DNA of 64,000 bases from Lewinella sp050633125. GTDB taxonomy: Bacteria > Bacteroidota > Bacteroidia > Chitinophagales > Saprospiraceae. Positions 1-8,791 of this stretch are shown piece by piece. The notes under the pieces are model-generated. The model worked only from the letters and a program-made list of their open reading frames with translations, made no database searches and had not been told where the DNA came from. Positions within the stretch are counted from its first letter, which is position 1. Each line of letters opens with the position of its first letter. The translations under genes were made by a program, and so were the position numbers. Location: positions 62,001 to 126,000 of the forward strand of contig NZ_JBOEFX010000026.1 in the NCBI RefSeq assembly GCF_050633125.1. Reading direction: 5' to 3'.

Positions 1-2
1 GT

Positions 3-410
3 GTGATTTATGGCACACTGGCCTTTGTCACTCGCCAGGTAAGAGCCTCTATGGTCGCTATTCTACAATCGGATTTTATTCGAACCGCCAAAGCAAAAGG
101 GCTTTCGCAAAGGCAAGTACTATGGAAGCATGCCTTCCCAAATGCGCTATTTCCACTCATCACTATGTTTGGCAGCTTGCTACCTCGCGCTATTGCCGGA
201 TCTATTATTATTGAACAAATTTTCAATATTCCTGGTATAGGCTTATTGACCATCAATTCTATTGTTAGCAAAGACTGGCCTGTTGTTTATGCACTCTTAC
301 TACTTACTTCTATACTGACCATTGTGGGCATACTGCTCGCTGACCTCCTTTATGCCTGGGCCGATCCTCGTGTTCAGCTCAATCAACAAAAACAGGGAGC
401 TCATGGGTAA
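3..410 (+). CDS. ABC transporter permease, OppB/DppB type (C-terminal part)
   Basis: This is the C-terminal part of an inner-membrane permease of an oligopeptide/dipeptide-type ABC importer. The reading frame is open at the window edge, so the true start lies upstream and the GTG at position 3 is not taken as a start. The EAA loop that contacts the ATPase is visible (DFIRTAKAKGLSQRQVLWKH, then FPNALFPLI), followed by two hydrophobic membrane segments. The order permease B then permease C, with an 8-nt overlap into the next gene, is the usual opp/dpp arrangement. The substrate cannot be read from the sequence. The family call is firm; peptide specificity is inferred only from the family. Confidence 0.9.
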   Translation: MIYGTLAFVTRQVRASMVAILQSDFIRTAKAKGLSQRQVLWKHAFPNALFPLITMFGSLLPRAIAGSIIIEQIFNIPGIGLLTINSIVSKDWPVVYALLLLTSILTIVGILLADLLYAWADPRVQLNQQKQGAHG

Positions 411-1644
411 TACGGCCAATAAAATAAGGCATAAGCTCCTGGAGCGAATCAATCGTCGCCGGTCATGGCGCTGGGCTAAAAGGGGATTCTTGTTTCTAGT
501 ATTTATCGCCATATTCGCCAATTTCCTGGCCAACGACAAGCCCTATTTTTGTAAATACGACAACCAGTGGTACGCACCTGTATTCAAAGCAGTAGCTGTT
601 GATTTAGGAATAAGCCAATGGCCAACTGATCAAGCCAACAAACGCTGGAAAGAAGACAAGTACCAATGGGAGATCTGGCCACCTATCCCCTACGCTCCGA
701 ATCAAATTGACCTTTATAATAATCGTTACACCAGTCCTTTCAGTACTCAGAAGGTCAAAAGTTGGCGTCATCGCCACTGGCTGGGTACTGATGATCTGGG
801 GCGAGATGTAATGGCAGGGATGATATGGGGTACCCGCATTGCACTGATTATTGGCATTCTATCGATGCTGCTGGCCGGAATTATTGGGATATTCCTTGGG
901 AGCCTCGCCGGTTATTTTGGCAACCACGATCTACGACTTCAACGCTCTCGGGTGTTAGGAGGCTTCTTTGGTGCATTTTTAGGCCTTTACTGGGGGTTCT
1001 TGGTGCGCCGCCCATTGCTAGACACCGATCAGGAAATCAGTTATTTTGCTGGCGGTGTTTTTTTTGTAACCGCTGGCAGTATTTTATGTAGCTGGCTGGC
1101 TGAAAAAACCTTCAGCAGTAAAAAGCAAGTAACTATACCTATTGATACTATCGTCATGCGAGTGATTGAAACCATCAACTCCATTCCTGGACTTCTGCTC
1201 TTGCTATCTATTGTAGCTATCGTCCCTAAGCCCAGTATCTTTTCTATCATTGCTATTCTGGGCTTACTGGGCTGGACAGGTGTTGCCCGCTTTGTTCGGG
1301 GTGAGATGCTGCAAATTCGGTCATTAGAATATATACAAGCAGCGAAAGTGCTAGGCGTGTCACCGATGAGGAGTCTTTGGCGACACGCGCTGCCCAATGC
1401 ACTAGGGCCCGTTTACATAGCACTGGCTTTTGGTATTTCAGGAACTATTCTCATCGAAGCGGGCCTATCTTTCCTTGGCATTGGAATGCCCGCTGACACA
1501 GCAAGCTGGGGTAAATTGCTGCGTTTTGCGCGTTCAGCACCAAGTGCTTGGTGGCTAGCTATCTTTCCTGGTATCGCTATTTTCCTTACCGTTACTATTT
1601 TCAACCTTTTGGGAGAGGCTATTAGTGAGGGAGGTAATGGTTAG
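403..1644 (+). CDS. ABC transporter permease, OppC/DppC type
   Basis: This is the second inner-membrane permease of the same importer, 413 aa. I chose the ATG at 403 because it overlaps the upstream stop by 8 nt and has AGGGAG a few bases before it; a longer frame from 322 would overlap the upstream gene by almost 90 nt. Seen in the protein: an N-terminal membrane segment (about residues 25-42), a roughly 90-residue extracytoplasmic stretch, the OppC signature HWLGTDDLGRDVMAGM, several membrane segments and the EAA loop YIQAAKVLGVSPMRSLWRH. At 413 aa it is longer than typical DppC (about 300 aa). The extra length lies in the periplasmic loop and in a segment with LLDTDQEISYF between membrane helices. 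No ATPase or binding-protein gene follows, so these must lie upstream or elsewhere. Confidence 0.9.
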   Translation: MGNTANKIRHKLLERINRRRSWRWAKRGFLFLVFIAIFANFLANDKPYFCKYDNQWYAPVFKAVAVDLGISQWPTDQANKRWKEDKYQWEIWPPIPYAPNQIDLYNNRYTSPFSTQKVKSWRHRHWLGTDDLGRDVMAGMIWGTRIALIIGILSMLLAGIIGIFLGSLAGYFGNHDLRLQRSRVLGGFFGAFLGLYWGFLVRRPLLDTDQEISYFAGGVFFVTAGSILCSWLAEKTFSSKKQVTIPIDTIVMRVIETINSIPGLLLLLSIVAIVPKPSIFSIIAILGLLGWTGVARFVRGEMLQIRSLEYIQAAKVLGVSPMRSLWRHALPNALGPVYIALAFGISGTILIEAGLSFLGIGMPADTASWGKLLRFARSAPSAWWLAIFPGIAIFLTVTIFNLLGEAISEGGNG

Positions 1645-1672
1645 ATCGTTGTTGGTTAGATCGTTGATCTAA
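1639..1672 (+). repeat. Tandem 15-nt repeat and small hairpin at the permease stop codon
   Basis: GGTTAGATCGTTG occurs at 1639-1651 and again at 1654-1666, so a 15-nt unit is tandemly repeated across the TAG stop of the OppC gene. The second unit forms the hairpin TTAGATC-gtt-GATCTAA (1656-1672). There is no long T-run after it, so it is at best a weak terminator. Confidence 0.6.
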
Positions 1673-1829
1673 ATGAAATCATTTTAGGGATATTCTGAAT
1701 TTGGCTAGACTGCTCCGCAGGAATGCTTTCAGCAAAGTCCAGCTTATGCTTTTTCAATCAAACGATTCCATATAACTCCGGGATGTTTTTGGGGTACAAA
1801 AACATCAGCGACCAAATTTTCCGCAACCG

Positions 1830-2024
1830 CTATTTCCCTTTACGCCTCATCTTTTTGGGAAATAATTCACTTTTCCCTTTACGCTTCGAAAGATTACCGT
1901 TGCGCTTTGTTTTAACCTTAGTCGTTTCATAGGCAGGGCAGCCCGATTTGCGACTACAACTTTGCAAGCTACTGGTACCAACTACCAGAAAAAAGGCCAA
2001 CAACAGATATAGGAAACGTTTCAT
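1830..2024 (-). CDS. Small basic lipoprotein, hypothetical
   Basis: This is a 64-aa protein with a signal peptide and lipobox (FLVVGTSSLQSCSRKSGCP), followed by a very basic tail rich in Lys and Arg (TKRNGNLSKRKGKSELFPKK). The ATG at 2024 is preferred; the frame extends only to a TTG at 2039. Short Cys-containing lipoproteins with a lysine-rich tail are common in Bacteroidota, but I do not know a function. It lies between the permease operon and the HU gene, facing away from HU. The lipobox and the biased composition make it a likely real gene despite its length. Confidence 0.6.
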   Translation of the reverse strand: MKRFLYLLLAFFLVVGTSSLQSCSRKSGCPAYETTKVKTKRNGNLSKRKGKSELFPKKMRRKGK

Positions 2025-2185
2025 AAAGATATTTTTCAATTTTACTTCGCCAAGGAAGCAGTGTTTGAACGCAATTTAGCGTCGAAAAAGTACAACCAAG
2101 GCTCAAAAGTATACGCAAAAGGATTATAAGCCAAGAAAAATCCCCCCTAACTTCCATTTTTTTCAAGAAAATAGGGGCTTAGGGG

Positions 2186-2215
2186 TTGTGTAATTCAAAC
2201 GTAAGCTTAAATTTG
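2186..2215 (+). promoter_or_regulatory. Bacteroidota-type promoter of the HU gene
   Basis: TTG at 2186-2188 (a -33 element) is separated by 19 nt from TAAATTTG at 2208-2215, which matches the -7 consensus TAnnTTTG. Transcription would start near 2221, leaving a leader of about 30 nt before the ATG at 2250. Confidence 0.65.
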
Positions 2216-2249
2216 CCTCCACAATTTTCCTAAACCAAAACTATTATTA

Positions 2250-2522
2250 ATGAATAAGGGAGATTTGATTAGCAAGATCGCTGAATCAGCGAGCATTACC
2301 AAAGGACAAGCAGACGACGCTCTGAATGCCGTATTAGACGGAATCACCGAGGCCCTCAAGAATGATGACTCTGTTACTTTGATCGGATTTGGTACTTTCA
2401 GCGTAAGCCACCGTGCTGCACGTGCTGGCCGTAACCCACAAACGGGTGAAACTATCCAGATCGCCGCTAAGAACTTAGCTAAGTTCAAAGCTGGTAAGAA
2501 ATTAACGGACGCCCTGAACTAA
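2250..2522 (+). CDS. HU-family DNA-binding protein
   Basis: This is a 90-aa histone-like protein of the HU/IHF family, which bends and compacts DNA as a dimer. The length is exactly that of typical HU. The N-terminal helical body (MNKGDLISKIAESASITKG), the core motif VTLIGFGTFSV and the DNA-grasping arm (RAARAGRNPQTGETIQI) ending in KAGKKLTDALN are all present. HU and IHF cannot be separated by eye; as a lone gene with PQTGE in the arm, HU is the better name. It is transcribed alone: its own promoter lies upstream and a strong hairpin terminator follows 24 nt after the stop. Confidence 0.96.
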   Translation: MNKGDLISKIAESASITKGQADDALNAVLDGITEALKNDDSVTLIGFGTFSVSHRAARAGRNPQTGETIQIAAKNLAKFKAGKKLTDALN

Positions 2523-2545
2523 TTCAGTTGGTTCGTTATATAACT

Positions 2546-2580
2546 AAAAGGGCAACCCAGGAAACTGGGTTGCCCTTTTG
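2546..2580 (+). terminator. Intrinsic terminator after the HU gene
   Basis: A perfect 15-bp stem, AAAAGGGCAACCCAG (2546-2560) with CTGGGTTGCCCTTTT (2565-2579), is closed by a GAAA tetraloop. The A-rich 5' arm and T-rich 3' arm make it usable on both strands. Confidence 0.9.
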
Positions 2581-2738
2581 CTTTGGCAAAGCATTAATTA
2601 CTTCTTTTGGTTTCTAAACTGGCATTATTTTTTTCGGCCAAATCTTTGCCTTAACTTCGTTCCAGCAAAGCATTCCAGATCAATTAGTATTACGCAGAAA
2701 AAAAAGTAGTGGTTAATCCGCTGTAACAAATACCTATT

Positions 2739-3581
2739 ATGGCAAATATTGCAGAATTAAAGTCGATCGCCTCACAGGTACGACGTGACATTGTCCGGCA
2801 AGTAGCTGACGCCCAATCCGGGCACCCAGGGGGATCCCTTGGCTGCGCCGATCTTTTGGTAGCGCTCTATTTTGAGACCATGAAGCACAACACCAGCTTC
2901 AGCATGAGTGGCGATCATGAAGATATGTTTTACCTATCCAATGGTCACATCTCTCCGGTTTGGTACAGCGTACTGGCACGTAGCGGTTACTTCCCGGTAA
3001 AAGAGCTAGCTACCTTTCGTCAGTTGAATACTCGCCTACAGGGGCACCCAACAACCCACGAAGGTCTTCCTGGTGTTCGTACGGCTTCTGGTTCTTTAGG
3101 CCAGGGCCTTAGTGTAGCCATTGGTGCTGCGCTGGCCAAGAAACTCAACAACGACCCACAGCTCGTATTCTGCTTGATGGGAGATGGTGAGCAAGAAGAA
3201 GGACAAGTTTGGGAAGCTGTAATGTTTGCACCACATAATAAAGTAGACAACCTCATTGCCATCGTCGATCGTAACAACCAACAGATCGATGGTAGCCTTG
3301 ACGAAGTACTCGACATTGGTGATCTAGGCGAGAAGTATGCCGCCTTTGGCTGGGAAGTTCTCCGCATGGATGGAAACGATATGGAAGACGTGGTAGCGAC
3401 CCTCGCAAAAGCAAAATCGCTCACCGGTAAAGGCAAACCCATCTTTATCGACATGAAAACCGAAATGGGTAAAGGAGTGGATTACATGGAAGGCACCCAC
3501 AAATGGCACGGTAAAGCACCTGATGCAGAACTGACCGCCAAGGCAATGGCCCAATTGGAAGAAACCTTAGGTGACTACTAA
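2739..3581 (+). CDS. tkt: Transketolase, N-terminal (ThDP-binding) subunit
   Basis: This is the first half of a split transketolase, 280 aa, a cytoplasmic enzyme of the non-oxidative pentose phosphate pathway that moves two-carbon units between sugar phosphates. The thiamine diphosphate region is visible: AQSGHPGGSLGCADLLVALY near residues 25-44 and the MGDGEQEEGQVWEA metal/cofactor motif near 147, followed by DRNNQQIDG. It ends where the pyrimidine-binding domain would begin; that domain is encoded by the next gene 55 nt downstream. Such N/C pairs are established in many bacteria and archaea and form a heteromeric enzyme. There is no sign that this is a frameshift, because each half has its own start and the spacing is non-coding. 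Confidence 0.95.
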   Translation: MANIAELKSIASQVRRDIVRQVADAQSGHPGGSLGCADLLVALYFETMKHNTSFSMSGDHEDMFYLSNGHISPVWYSVLARSGYFPVKELATFRQLNTRLQGHPTTHEGLPGVRTASGSLGQGLSVAIGAALAKKLNNDPQLVFCLMGDGEQEEGQVWEAVMFAPHNKVDNLIAIVDRNNQQIDGSLDEVLDIGDLGEKYAAFGWEVLRMDGNDMEDVVATLAKAKSLTGKGKPIFIDMKTEMGKGVDYMEGTHKWHGKAPDAELTAKAMAQLEETLGDY

Positions 3582-3636
3582 TTCAATTCACTCTCAGACA
3601 TTTCGTGCTGTTTCTTAACCGTAATATCAAACAATC

Positions 3637-4590
3637 ATGCTCGATAATATAAAAAGCACTGGCAAGAAAGCAACCCGCGACGGGTTTGGTGCCGGTATTG
3701 ATGCCATTTCTGCGGAGAACGACCAGGTGGTTGTCCTGACTGCTGACTTGGCAGGTTCGCTAAAGATTCAAAACTTCATTGATAACTACCCAGAACGTTA
3801 TTTCCAGATTGGTATCGCCGAGGCGAACATGATGGGAATTGCAGCAGGGCTAGCCAATGGTGGCAAGATTCCTTACACAACTACTTTCGCTAATTTTTCG
3901 ACAGGTCGTGTTTATGACCAGATTCGCCAGTCGATTGCCTATAGCCACAAAAACGTAAAGATTTGTGCTAGTCACGCTGGCCTTACATTAGGTGAAGATG
4001 GTGCTACTCACCAAATTCTGGAAGACTTGGGAATGATGCGGATGCTACCAGGCATGACCGTGATTAATCCCTGTGATTATCACCAGACCAAAGCCGCTGC
4101 CATCGCTATTGCACATCACGACGGGCCGGTTTACCTCCGTTTTGGTCGCCCAAGCTGGCCGATGTTTACGGAAGATATGCCTTTCGAAATTGGCAAGGCA
4201 TTGCACATGGCAGAAGGTACAGATATATCTATCTTCGCTACCGGCCACATGGTTTGGCAAGCCGTTGAAGCTGCTAAAGAACTGGCCAAAGAAGGAATCA
4301 GCGTAGACCTGGTCAACATCCATACCATCAAACCTTTGGATGAAGAAGCTATCCTTGCTTCCGTTCAGAAAACGGGCTGTGCTGTCAGTTGTGAAGAACA
4401 CAACCGCATGGGCGGCCTCGGTGATGCTATTGCGCAAGTTCTGACCAGCAACCACCCCGTTCCACAAGAATTTGTAGCGGTAAACGACTCCTTTGGAGAA
4501 AGCGGTACTCCTGCGGAATTACTAGACAAATACGGCCTCAGTGTCGCCGATGTGGTGAAAGCCGCAAAACGCGCACTGGCACGGAAGTAA
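3637..4590 (+). CDS. tkt: Transketolase, C-terminal subunit
   Basis: This is the second half of the split transketolase, 317 aa. It carries the pyrimidine-binding domain with the catalytic glutamate region (IGIAEANMMGIAAGLANGG), the region with SHAGLTLGEDGATHQILEDL, and a C-terminal transketolase domain (about residues 180-310, with EEHNRMGGLGDAIAQVL). It completes the active site with the product of the gene at 2739. The 55-nt gap between the two genes contains TTTCGTGCTGTTTC at 3601-3614, identical to the conserved end of repeat family R3 at 58.9 kb. A related DXS/pyruvate dehydrogenase E1 family is the only alternative, and the paired context argues against it. Confidence 0.94.
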   Translation: MLDNIKSTGKKATRDGFGAGIDAISAENDQVVVLTADLAGSLKIQNFIDNYPERYFQIGIAEANMMGIAAGLANGGKIPYTTTFANFSTGRVYDQIRQSIAYSHKNVKICASHAGLTLGEDGATHQILEDLGMMRMLPGMTVINPCDYHQTKAAAIAIAHHDGPVYLRFGRPSWPMFTEDMPFEIGKALHMAEGTDISIFATGHMVWQAVEAAKELAKEGISVDLVNIHTIKPLDEEAILASVQKTGCAVSCEEHNRMGGLGDAIAQVLTSNHPVPQEFVAVNDSFGESGTPAELLDKYGLSVADVVKAAKRALARK

Positions 4591-4598
4591 TTGATGAG

Positions 4599-4628
4599 TG
4601 TAGAGACGCGATGCATCGCGTCTCTACA
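4599..4628. repeat. Perfect 30-nt palindrome
   Basis: The 15-nt arm TGTAGAGACGCGATG is followed directly by its exact reverse complement, giving a perfect palindrome 9 nt after the transketolase stop and 19 nt before the end of a convergent gene. It could fold as a hairpin in either transcript. Short palindromes built around a GAGACGCGATGCATCGCGTCTC-like core are, from memory, dispersed in several bacterial genomes. A single copy is present here. Confidence 0.8.
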
Positions 4629-4646
4629 CAATAATATCGCCTTCTA

Positions 4647-6425
4647 TCAGGGTTGCCTAACCCTAAACCGGCCATTCAGGGGAGTTTCTTCATTATTGCT
4701 ACTGAAGTTAGCCAACACCCCACTAAATATCCCTGCCACATAACCTCCAGGGCCTTCATTTTCGGTAATGGTCAGGTTGAAATTTTCACAGGAAAAGCTG
4801 CAGCCCATATTAAACAGATCGCCGCTAATCGTAGCAAATCTATACACAACCTCAATACAAGTCAAGGGTTCTTCTGGTGATGGAAACAAGTCTCCTTCCA
4901 CAAAAAACACCACTTCGGTAGGCGCTCCTCCTTGACCAGCTACGAACAAGGAATCCCCAATAACTAATTGGTCAACGCTATAGTCTGGTCCGACATACGG
5001 GGTAAGAAAGACCCTTGTTTCTCCGGCACAATTCACTTCAATAAAATCTTCTTCCGGCGTCGTACACGCTAGTTGTATACTGAAGTCCATATCATGCATG
5101 AGCTCTTGCTCCAGCCACGGCGACACAAAACCGGTATTAATATCAGCAAGGCGTAATTCAAATGGTGCGGGGCCGCCGCTATCCGTACACAGGTACAAGC
5201 CCGCAGCGTAGTTCCCTTCATTATCGGCAATATAGGTACGGTCATAATCATTCCAACGAACCGTGACAAAAGCATTGGGTAGTGGTTCAAAATTACAATC
5301 AAGTGCCTGCCCTGTAAATCGGAAGTAATATTCATTCGTGAGAACAAACGTCCCCAGATCGGTTGTCATCGTATGGCTACTGATGTTTTCGCTGTAGGCT
5401 TCTTCACCACAAGCATTCCACACAACCATGCGAAGCTCCTCGCCTTCCGGGGCAAAGCCACTAAATCTACCTATTCCGTCGGTCAGGACGCCACCTTGTA
5501 AAAGTCCCGTGTTAACGACCTCCATGCTTACTACGCGCTGTACAATGGGTTCATTATCGGCAGTTAGCAATCGCCCTTTAAGATTTACGGGAGGAAAAGG
5601 CGGACAGCAGCACCAGAAGGTAAAGTGACTTACTTCGGCTTCATAATAATCACCTTTCCAGCTCGCGTTGCCATCTTGTATCCATATCCCTTGCTCCTCA
5701 TCAAGGTACCACATCGGGCGTTCGGAGGTTACGCCGCCTCGCCATTGCTCGGCTACGGGTAAACGTAGTTTTGCGGTCACGTTCTCGGCCAAGGCTAGTT
5801 TTTCTCCCGTAGAGGTCAAGAGTTCCAGCATCAAGGTCCCCGTTTGGAGAAGGCTCTGATAATCGCCCTCTTCCGTCAATCCCATGCTACTCCCCGCCAA
5901 ACTATTCAAGTGGGTCGGATCAGTGGCATCTAGCCAGCGGGCGGCTACCTCTACCCTACCCGTGTATGGCTGTCCCGTAGCATTGACATAACCTGCAGCA
6001 GGTAGTTCAATACGAGCAGCTTCTAAGTCGAAGACAATGCCTTCTGAAGCCATAAAACTGGCGGCGATCTCTCTGCGTAACAGGTTTACATTTACAAAAT
6101 TCTGGGATGCTGCTGAAGGGTAGATCCAGGTAACGTAATTAAAAAAGCCTTCTTTCCGTACCTGAACAGCCGTACCTGCCTGGTTCATTTCTAATGAAGA
6201 AAACAGAAAAAAGCCATTGGCATCTGTTGTGGATTCCTCTGTACCCACGATAATTTTAGCGCCAGCCAGTGGTATACCTTCTTCGTTACTAACCTGCCCT
6301 CCCAACAAGGCCGTTACAGGATCTACAGAAAGCATCGTTAATCCACCACCAATAGTAGGGAGGTCTTCTTTTTGGCACCCTAACAAAAACAGAAAGCTCA
6401 AAAAAAGCAACAGTAAGTTTTTCAT
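4647..6425 (-). CDS. Large surface lipoprotein with carboxypeptidase-regulatory-like domain
   Basis: This is a 592-aa predicted lipoprotein: the signal peptide ends in the lipobox LFLLGC with Cys17, and the ATG at 6425 puts the signal at the true N-terminus. Residues of about 40-110 (GGQVSNEEGIPLAGAKIIVG, then TTDANGFFLFSSL) look like the beta-sandwich CarboxypepD_reg/CnaB-like fold common in Bacteroidota surface proteins. A second, weaker repeat with the same plan lies mid-protein (LKGRLLTADNEPIVQRVV, DGIGRFSGFAPEGEE) and a third begins at RFTGQALDCNFEPLPNAFV. The C-terminal third is beta-rich with no recognised domain. No T9SS sorting tail is seen, so anchoring is by lipid. Function unknown; structural or adhesive roles are guesses. 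It converges on the transketolase gene and is divergent from the gene at 6604. Confidence 0.75.
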   Translation of the reverse strand: MKNLLLLFLSFLFLLGCQKEDLPTIGGGLTMLSVDPVTALLGGQVSNEEGIPLAGAKIIVGTEESTTDANGFFLFSSLEMNQAGTAVQVRKEGFFNYVTWIYPSAASQNFVNVNLLRREIAASFMASEGIVFDLEAARIELPAAGYVNATGQPYTGRVEVAARWLDATDPTHLNSLAGSSMGLTEEGDYQSLLQTGTLMLELLTSTGEKLALAENVTAKLRLPVAEQWRGGVTSERPMWYLDEEQGIWIQDGNASWKGDYYEAEVSHFTFWCCCPPFPPVNLKGRLLTADNEPIVQRVVSMEVVNTGLLQGGVLTDGIGRFSGFAPEGEELRMVVWNACGEEAYSENISSHTMTTDLGTFVLTNEYYFRFTGQALDCNFEPLPNAFVTVRWNDYDRTYIADNEGNYAAGLYLCTDSGGPAPFELRLADINTGFVSPWLEQELMHDMDFSIQLACTTPEEDFIEVNCAGETRVFLTPYVGPDYSVDQLVIGDSLFVAGQGGAPTEVVFFVEGDLFPSPEEPLTCIEVVYRFATISGDLFNMGCSFSCENFNLTITENEGPGGYVAGIFSGVLANFSSNNEETPLNGRFRVRQP

Positions 6426-6603
6426 AAACGCGCGTTTTGTAAGTGATGAACCACAGCGGCTCAGGCACTTATGTGATAATCGCATGTATTATGAGAATCA
6501 GGCAAATTCAAAATATGCTGCATCTACTCCTTACTATTCTGTAAATTTGGCCGTGTATCGTTGTTTTTCTTCTTTTCATCATATCCCCCAAAGACCAACA
6601 AGA

Positions 6604-8667
6604 ATGATCGCTACTACCGCTCTCAGGATTTCTTCCAATTTTCTGCTGTTATTCTTTTCCTTAGTGTCTGTTGTGCTCACGGCACAAACCACGATCAATT
6701 ACACCAATTCATCCGTTGACTTTCCAAATCCGGAACGTGGCTTCTACTATCCTACAAATTCTAATGATGGCCTACTTGACGAAGGAGGCATTGCCGGGTT
6801 GCGAAACGACTATTCGCCCTGGCAAGCCAATTATCAGGTCCACAGTACCTTGGTTTACCGGTATTTTATGCTCTCTGGTTTTGAAAACGCTTCTATTTCG
6901 GCAGCTTTTCTGAACAACATGCAAACCGACTTTAACACTATTCGTAATGCCGGGGCCAAATTGATAGTGCGATTTTCATATACCAATGATTATACAGAGA
7001 CACCACCTTATGGTGATGCAAGCAAGGCTAGAGTTCTTGAGCATATTTCCCAATTGGCACCACTCTTGATGAACAATGCAGATGTTATTGCAACAGTGCA
7101 ACTGGGTTTCATTGGCATCTACGGTGAAGGCTACTACACCGATTATTTTGGCGATGCTTCCGGAGCAGGTACTGGCTACCTGACCGCCCAAGCTTGGGAT
7201 GACCGAAACGAAGTCATTACCGCACTACTGGCAGCACTACCTGCAAATCGTATGATCCAGGTGCGTTATCCACAGCAAAAACAAAAATTCGTCTACGGCA
7301 ATGCTGCACCAACAACTAGTGCACCGAGTGGTGGCAGGATTGGTTTCCACAATGATTGTTTCCTAGCAAGCAATGCCGATTTTGGCACCTTTACCAATTA
7401 CGACGAATGGTCGGCAGCACACGCAACCATGGTTACAGACCTAAGGAATTACAAAGCCCAAGATTCGCAAACGGTGGTCGTAGGTGGAGAAACCTGTGCA
7501 GCCAATGTAGATGTCAGTGGTGATGAACAATGTAGTGCTGATGGTGGTCGAGCGGATAGTGATCTCGCGCTTTTTCATTATTCTTTTCTCAACTCCGATT
7601 ACAACAATGCTGATGTCAATAATCAGTGGACAGGGGTTTGCCTGGATGATATCAAACTCAAACTAGGTTATCGATTTGTACTACAGTCTGGCAGTTTCCC
7701 AGCGGAAGCCCAACCTGGCCAGCAGGTAACCCTCGATCTTAGCATCACGAATGAAGGCTATGCTGCCCCTTTTAATCCGCGTGGAGTGGAGTATGTTTTA
7801 CGTAATACCACTACAAATGATCTATATTATGCGGCTCCTAACAGTAACCCCCAACAATGGCAGCCCGGAACGACAACCAACCTGGATCAGACGTTTTGTT
7901 TACCTAATGATATTCCACTAGGGCAATACGAGCTCTTGCTTCACCTGCCTGATCCTGAACCGACGCTTTATGGCAACCCCAATTATTCCATCCGCCTTGC
8001 AAATACGCTCCCGAACTCCGACGATGTATGGGAGAGCAGCACTGGGTTTAACCAACTTGGGCATACCATTACTGTAAACAATACCGCAGCAGGATCGGCT
8101 TGTGCTGGTACCACTACTTTTAGCAGCAGCTCTCCTCTGCCAGTTACCTGGCTAAACTTCAGTGTTACCTCAACCGACAAGGCGATCAAGCTTTATTGGA
8201 AGGTAAGTGCCGAAGAAAATAACAAGGGTTTTCAAATAGAGCGCAGTACCAACGGTCGGGATTTTGCTGATATTGGTTGGGTGGATAGTGAGCAATCAGG
8301 TGATGGAAATTATCAATACACCGATCAAGGGCCGTTTAATAATCAAAAATACTTCTATCGCCTCAAGCAAATGGACTGGGATGGGCGCTATAGTTATTCC
8401 GTCATTAGAGAAGCGAATTTGCCAACTGCAGGGCCTCCTTTAGCGGTATTCCCTAATCCCAGCGACGGTACTTTTGAAGTAAAAAGTGCTCATTTACGCC
8501 AGACAATCGTCGAAATATTTAACAGTAACGGCCAGTGTGTTTGGCAACAGCGTCACGATTTTCAGCAACAATCACTGTTCCTAAACCTTAGCCTTGCTCC
8601 TGGCGTATATTTCCTCCGTTGCAGTGATGCGAAACAGCAAAAAATGGTGAGGCTTGTTATTAGATAG
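6604..8667 (+). CDS. Secreted DUF4874/DUF4832-type protein with T9SS sorting domain
   Basis: This is a 687-aa secreted protein. The ATG at 6604 starts a signal peptide (LLLFFSLVSVVLTAQ), and a possible -7 box TAAATTTG lies at 6542-6549. After the signal comes SVDFPNPERGFYYPT, the hallmark opening of the DUF4874/DUF4832 pair, whose TIM-barrel-like fold suggests carbohydrate-active enzymes; no activity is proven to my knowledge. From about residue 360 there is a beta-sandwich region, then a stretch ending in VTWLNFSVTSTDKAIKLYWK typical of proteins just before T9SS tails, and a C-terminal type A sorting domain (FPNPSDGTFEV ... LAPGVYFLRCSDAKQQKMVRLVIR in part). The protein is therefore expected to cross the outer membrane by type IX secretion and be released or surface-attached. 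Substrate unknown. Confidence 0.85.
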   Translation: MIATTALRISSNFLLLFFSLVSVVLTAQTTINYTNSSVDFPNPERGFYYPTNSNDGLLDEGGIAGLRNDYSPWQANYQVHSTLVYRYFMLSGFENASISAAFLNNMQTDFNTIRNAGAKLIVRFSYTNDYTETPPYGDASKARVLEHISQLAPLLMNNADVIATVQLGFIGIYGEGYYTDYFGDASGAGTGYLTAQAWDDRNEVITALLAALPANRMIQVRYPQQKQKFVYGNAAPTTSAPSGGRIGFHNDCFLASNADFGTFTNYDEWSAAHATMVTDLRNYKAQDSQTVVVGGETCAANVDVSGDEQCSADGGRADSDLALFHYSFLNSDYNNADVNNQWTGVCLDDIKLKLGYRFVLQSGSFPAEAQPGQQVTLDLSITNEGYAAPFNPRGVEYVLRNTTTNDLYYAAPNSNPQQWQPGTTTNLDQTFCLPNDIPLGQYELLLHLPDPEPTLYGNPNYSIRLANTLPNSDDVWESSTGFNQLGHTITVNNTAAGSACAGTTTFSSSSPLPVTWLNFSVTSTDKAIKLYWKVSAEENNKGFQIERSTNGRDFADIGWVDSEQSGDGNYQYTDQGPFNNQKYFYRLKQMDWDGRYSYSVIREANLPTAGPPLAVFPNPSDGTFEVKSAHLRQTIVEIFNSNGQCVWQQRHDFQQQSLFLNLSLAPGVYFLRCSDAKQQKMVRLVIR

Positions 8668-8791
8668 GGTGAGGATTCACGCTTTCCGAGTAAACAGGTT
8701 TGTAACTGAGCTACATAGCCTAATCGTAGATCATATTGGTACGATAAGTGCCACAAAACTAAGTTTCCCTACACTTATCCCCTTACATTCT

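Noticed and set aside
3601..3614. TTTCGTGCTGTTTC identical to the end of R3 copy 3
   Set aside because: The rest of the 90-nt element is missing, so it was not called as a full R3 copy; it is mentioned only as a possible short form.
2739..4590. Split transketolase as a frameshifted single gene
   Set aside because: Each half has its own start, the spacer is 55 nt of non-coding sequence, and two-gene transketolases are well established.
8726..8750. Partial match to the R4 repeat (ATTGGTACGAT)
   Set aside because: Only short scattered words match, which is within chance for 64 kb.
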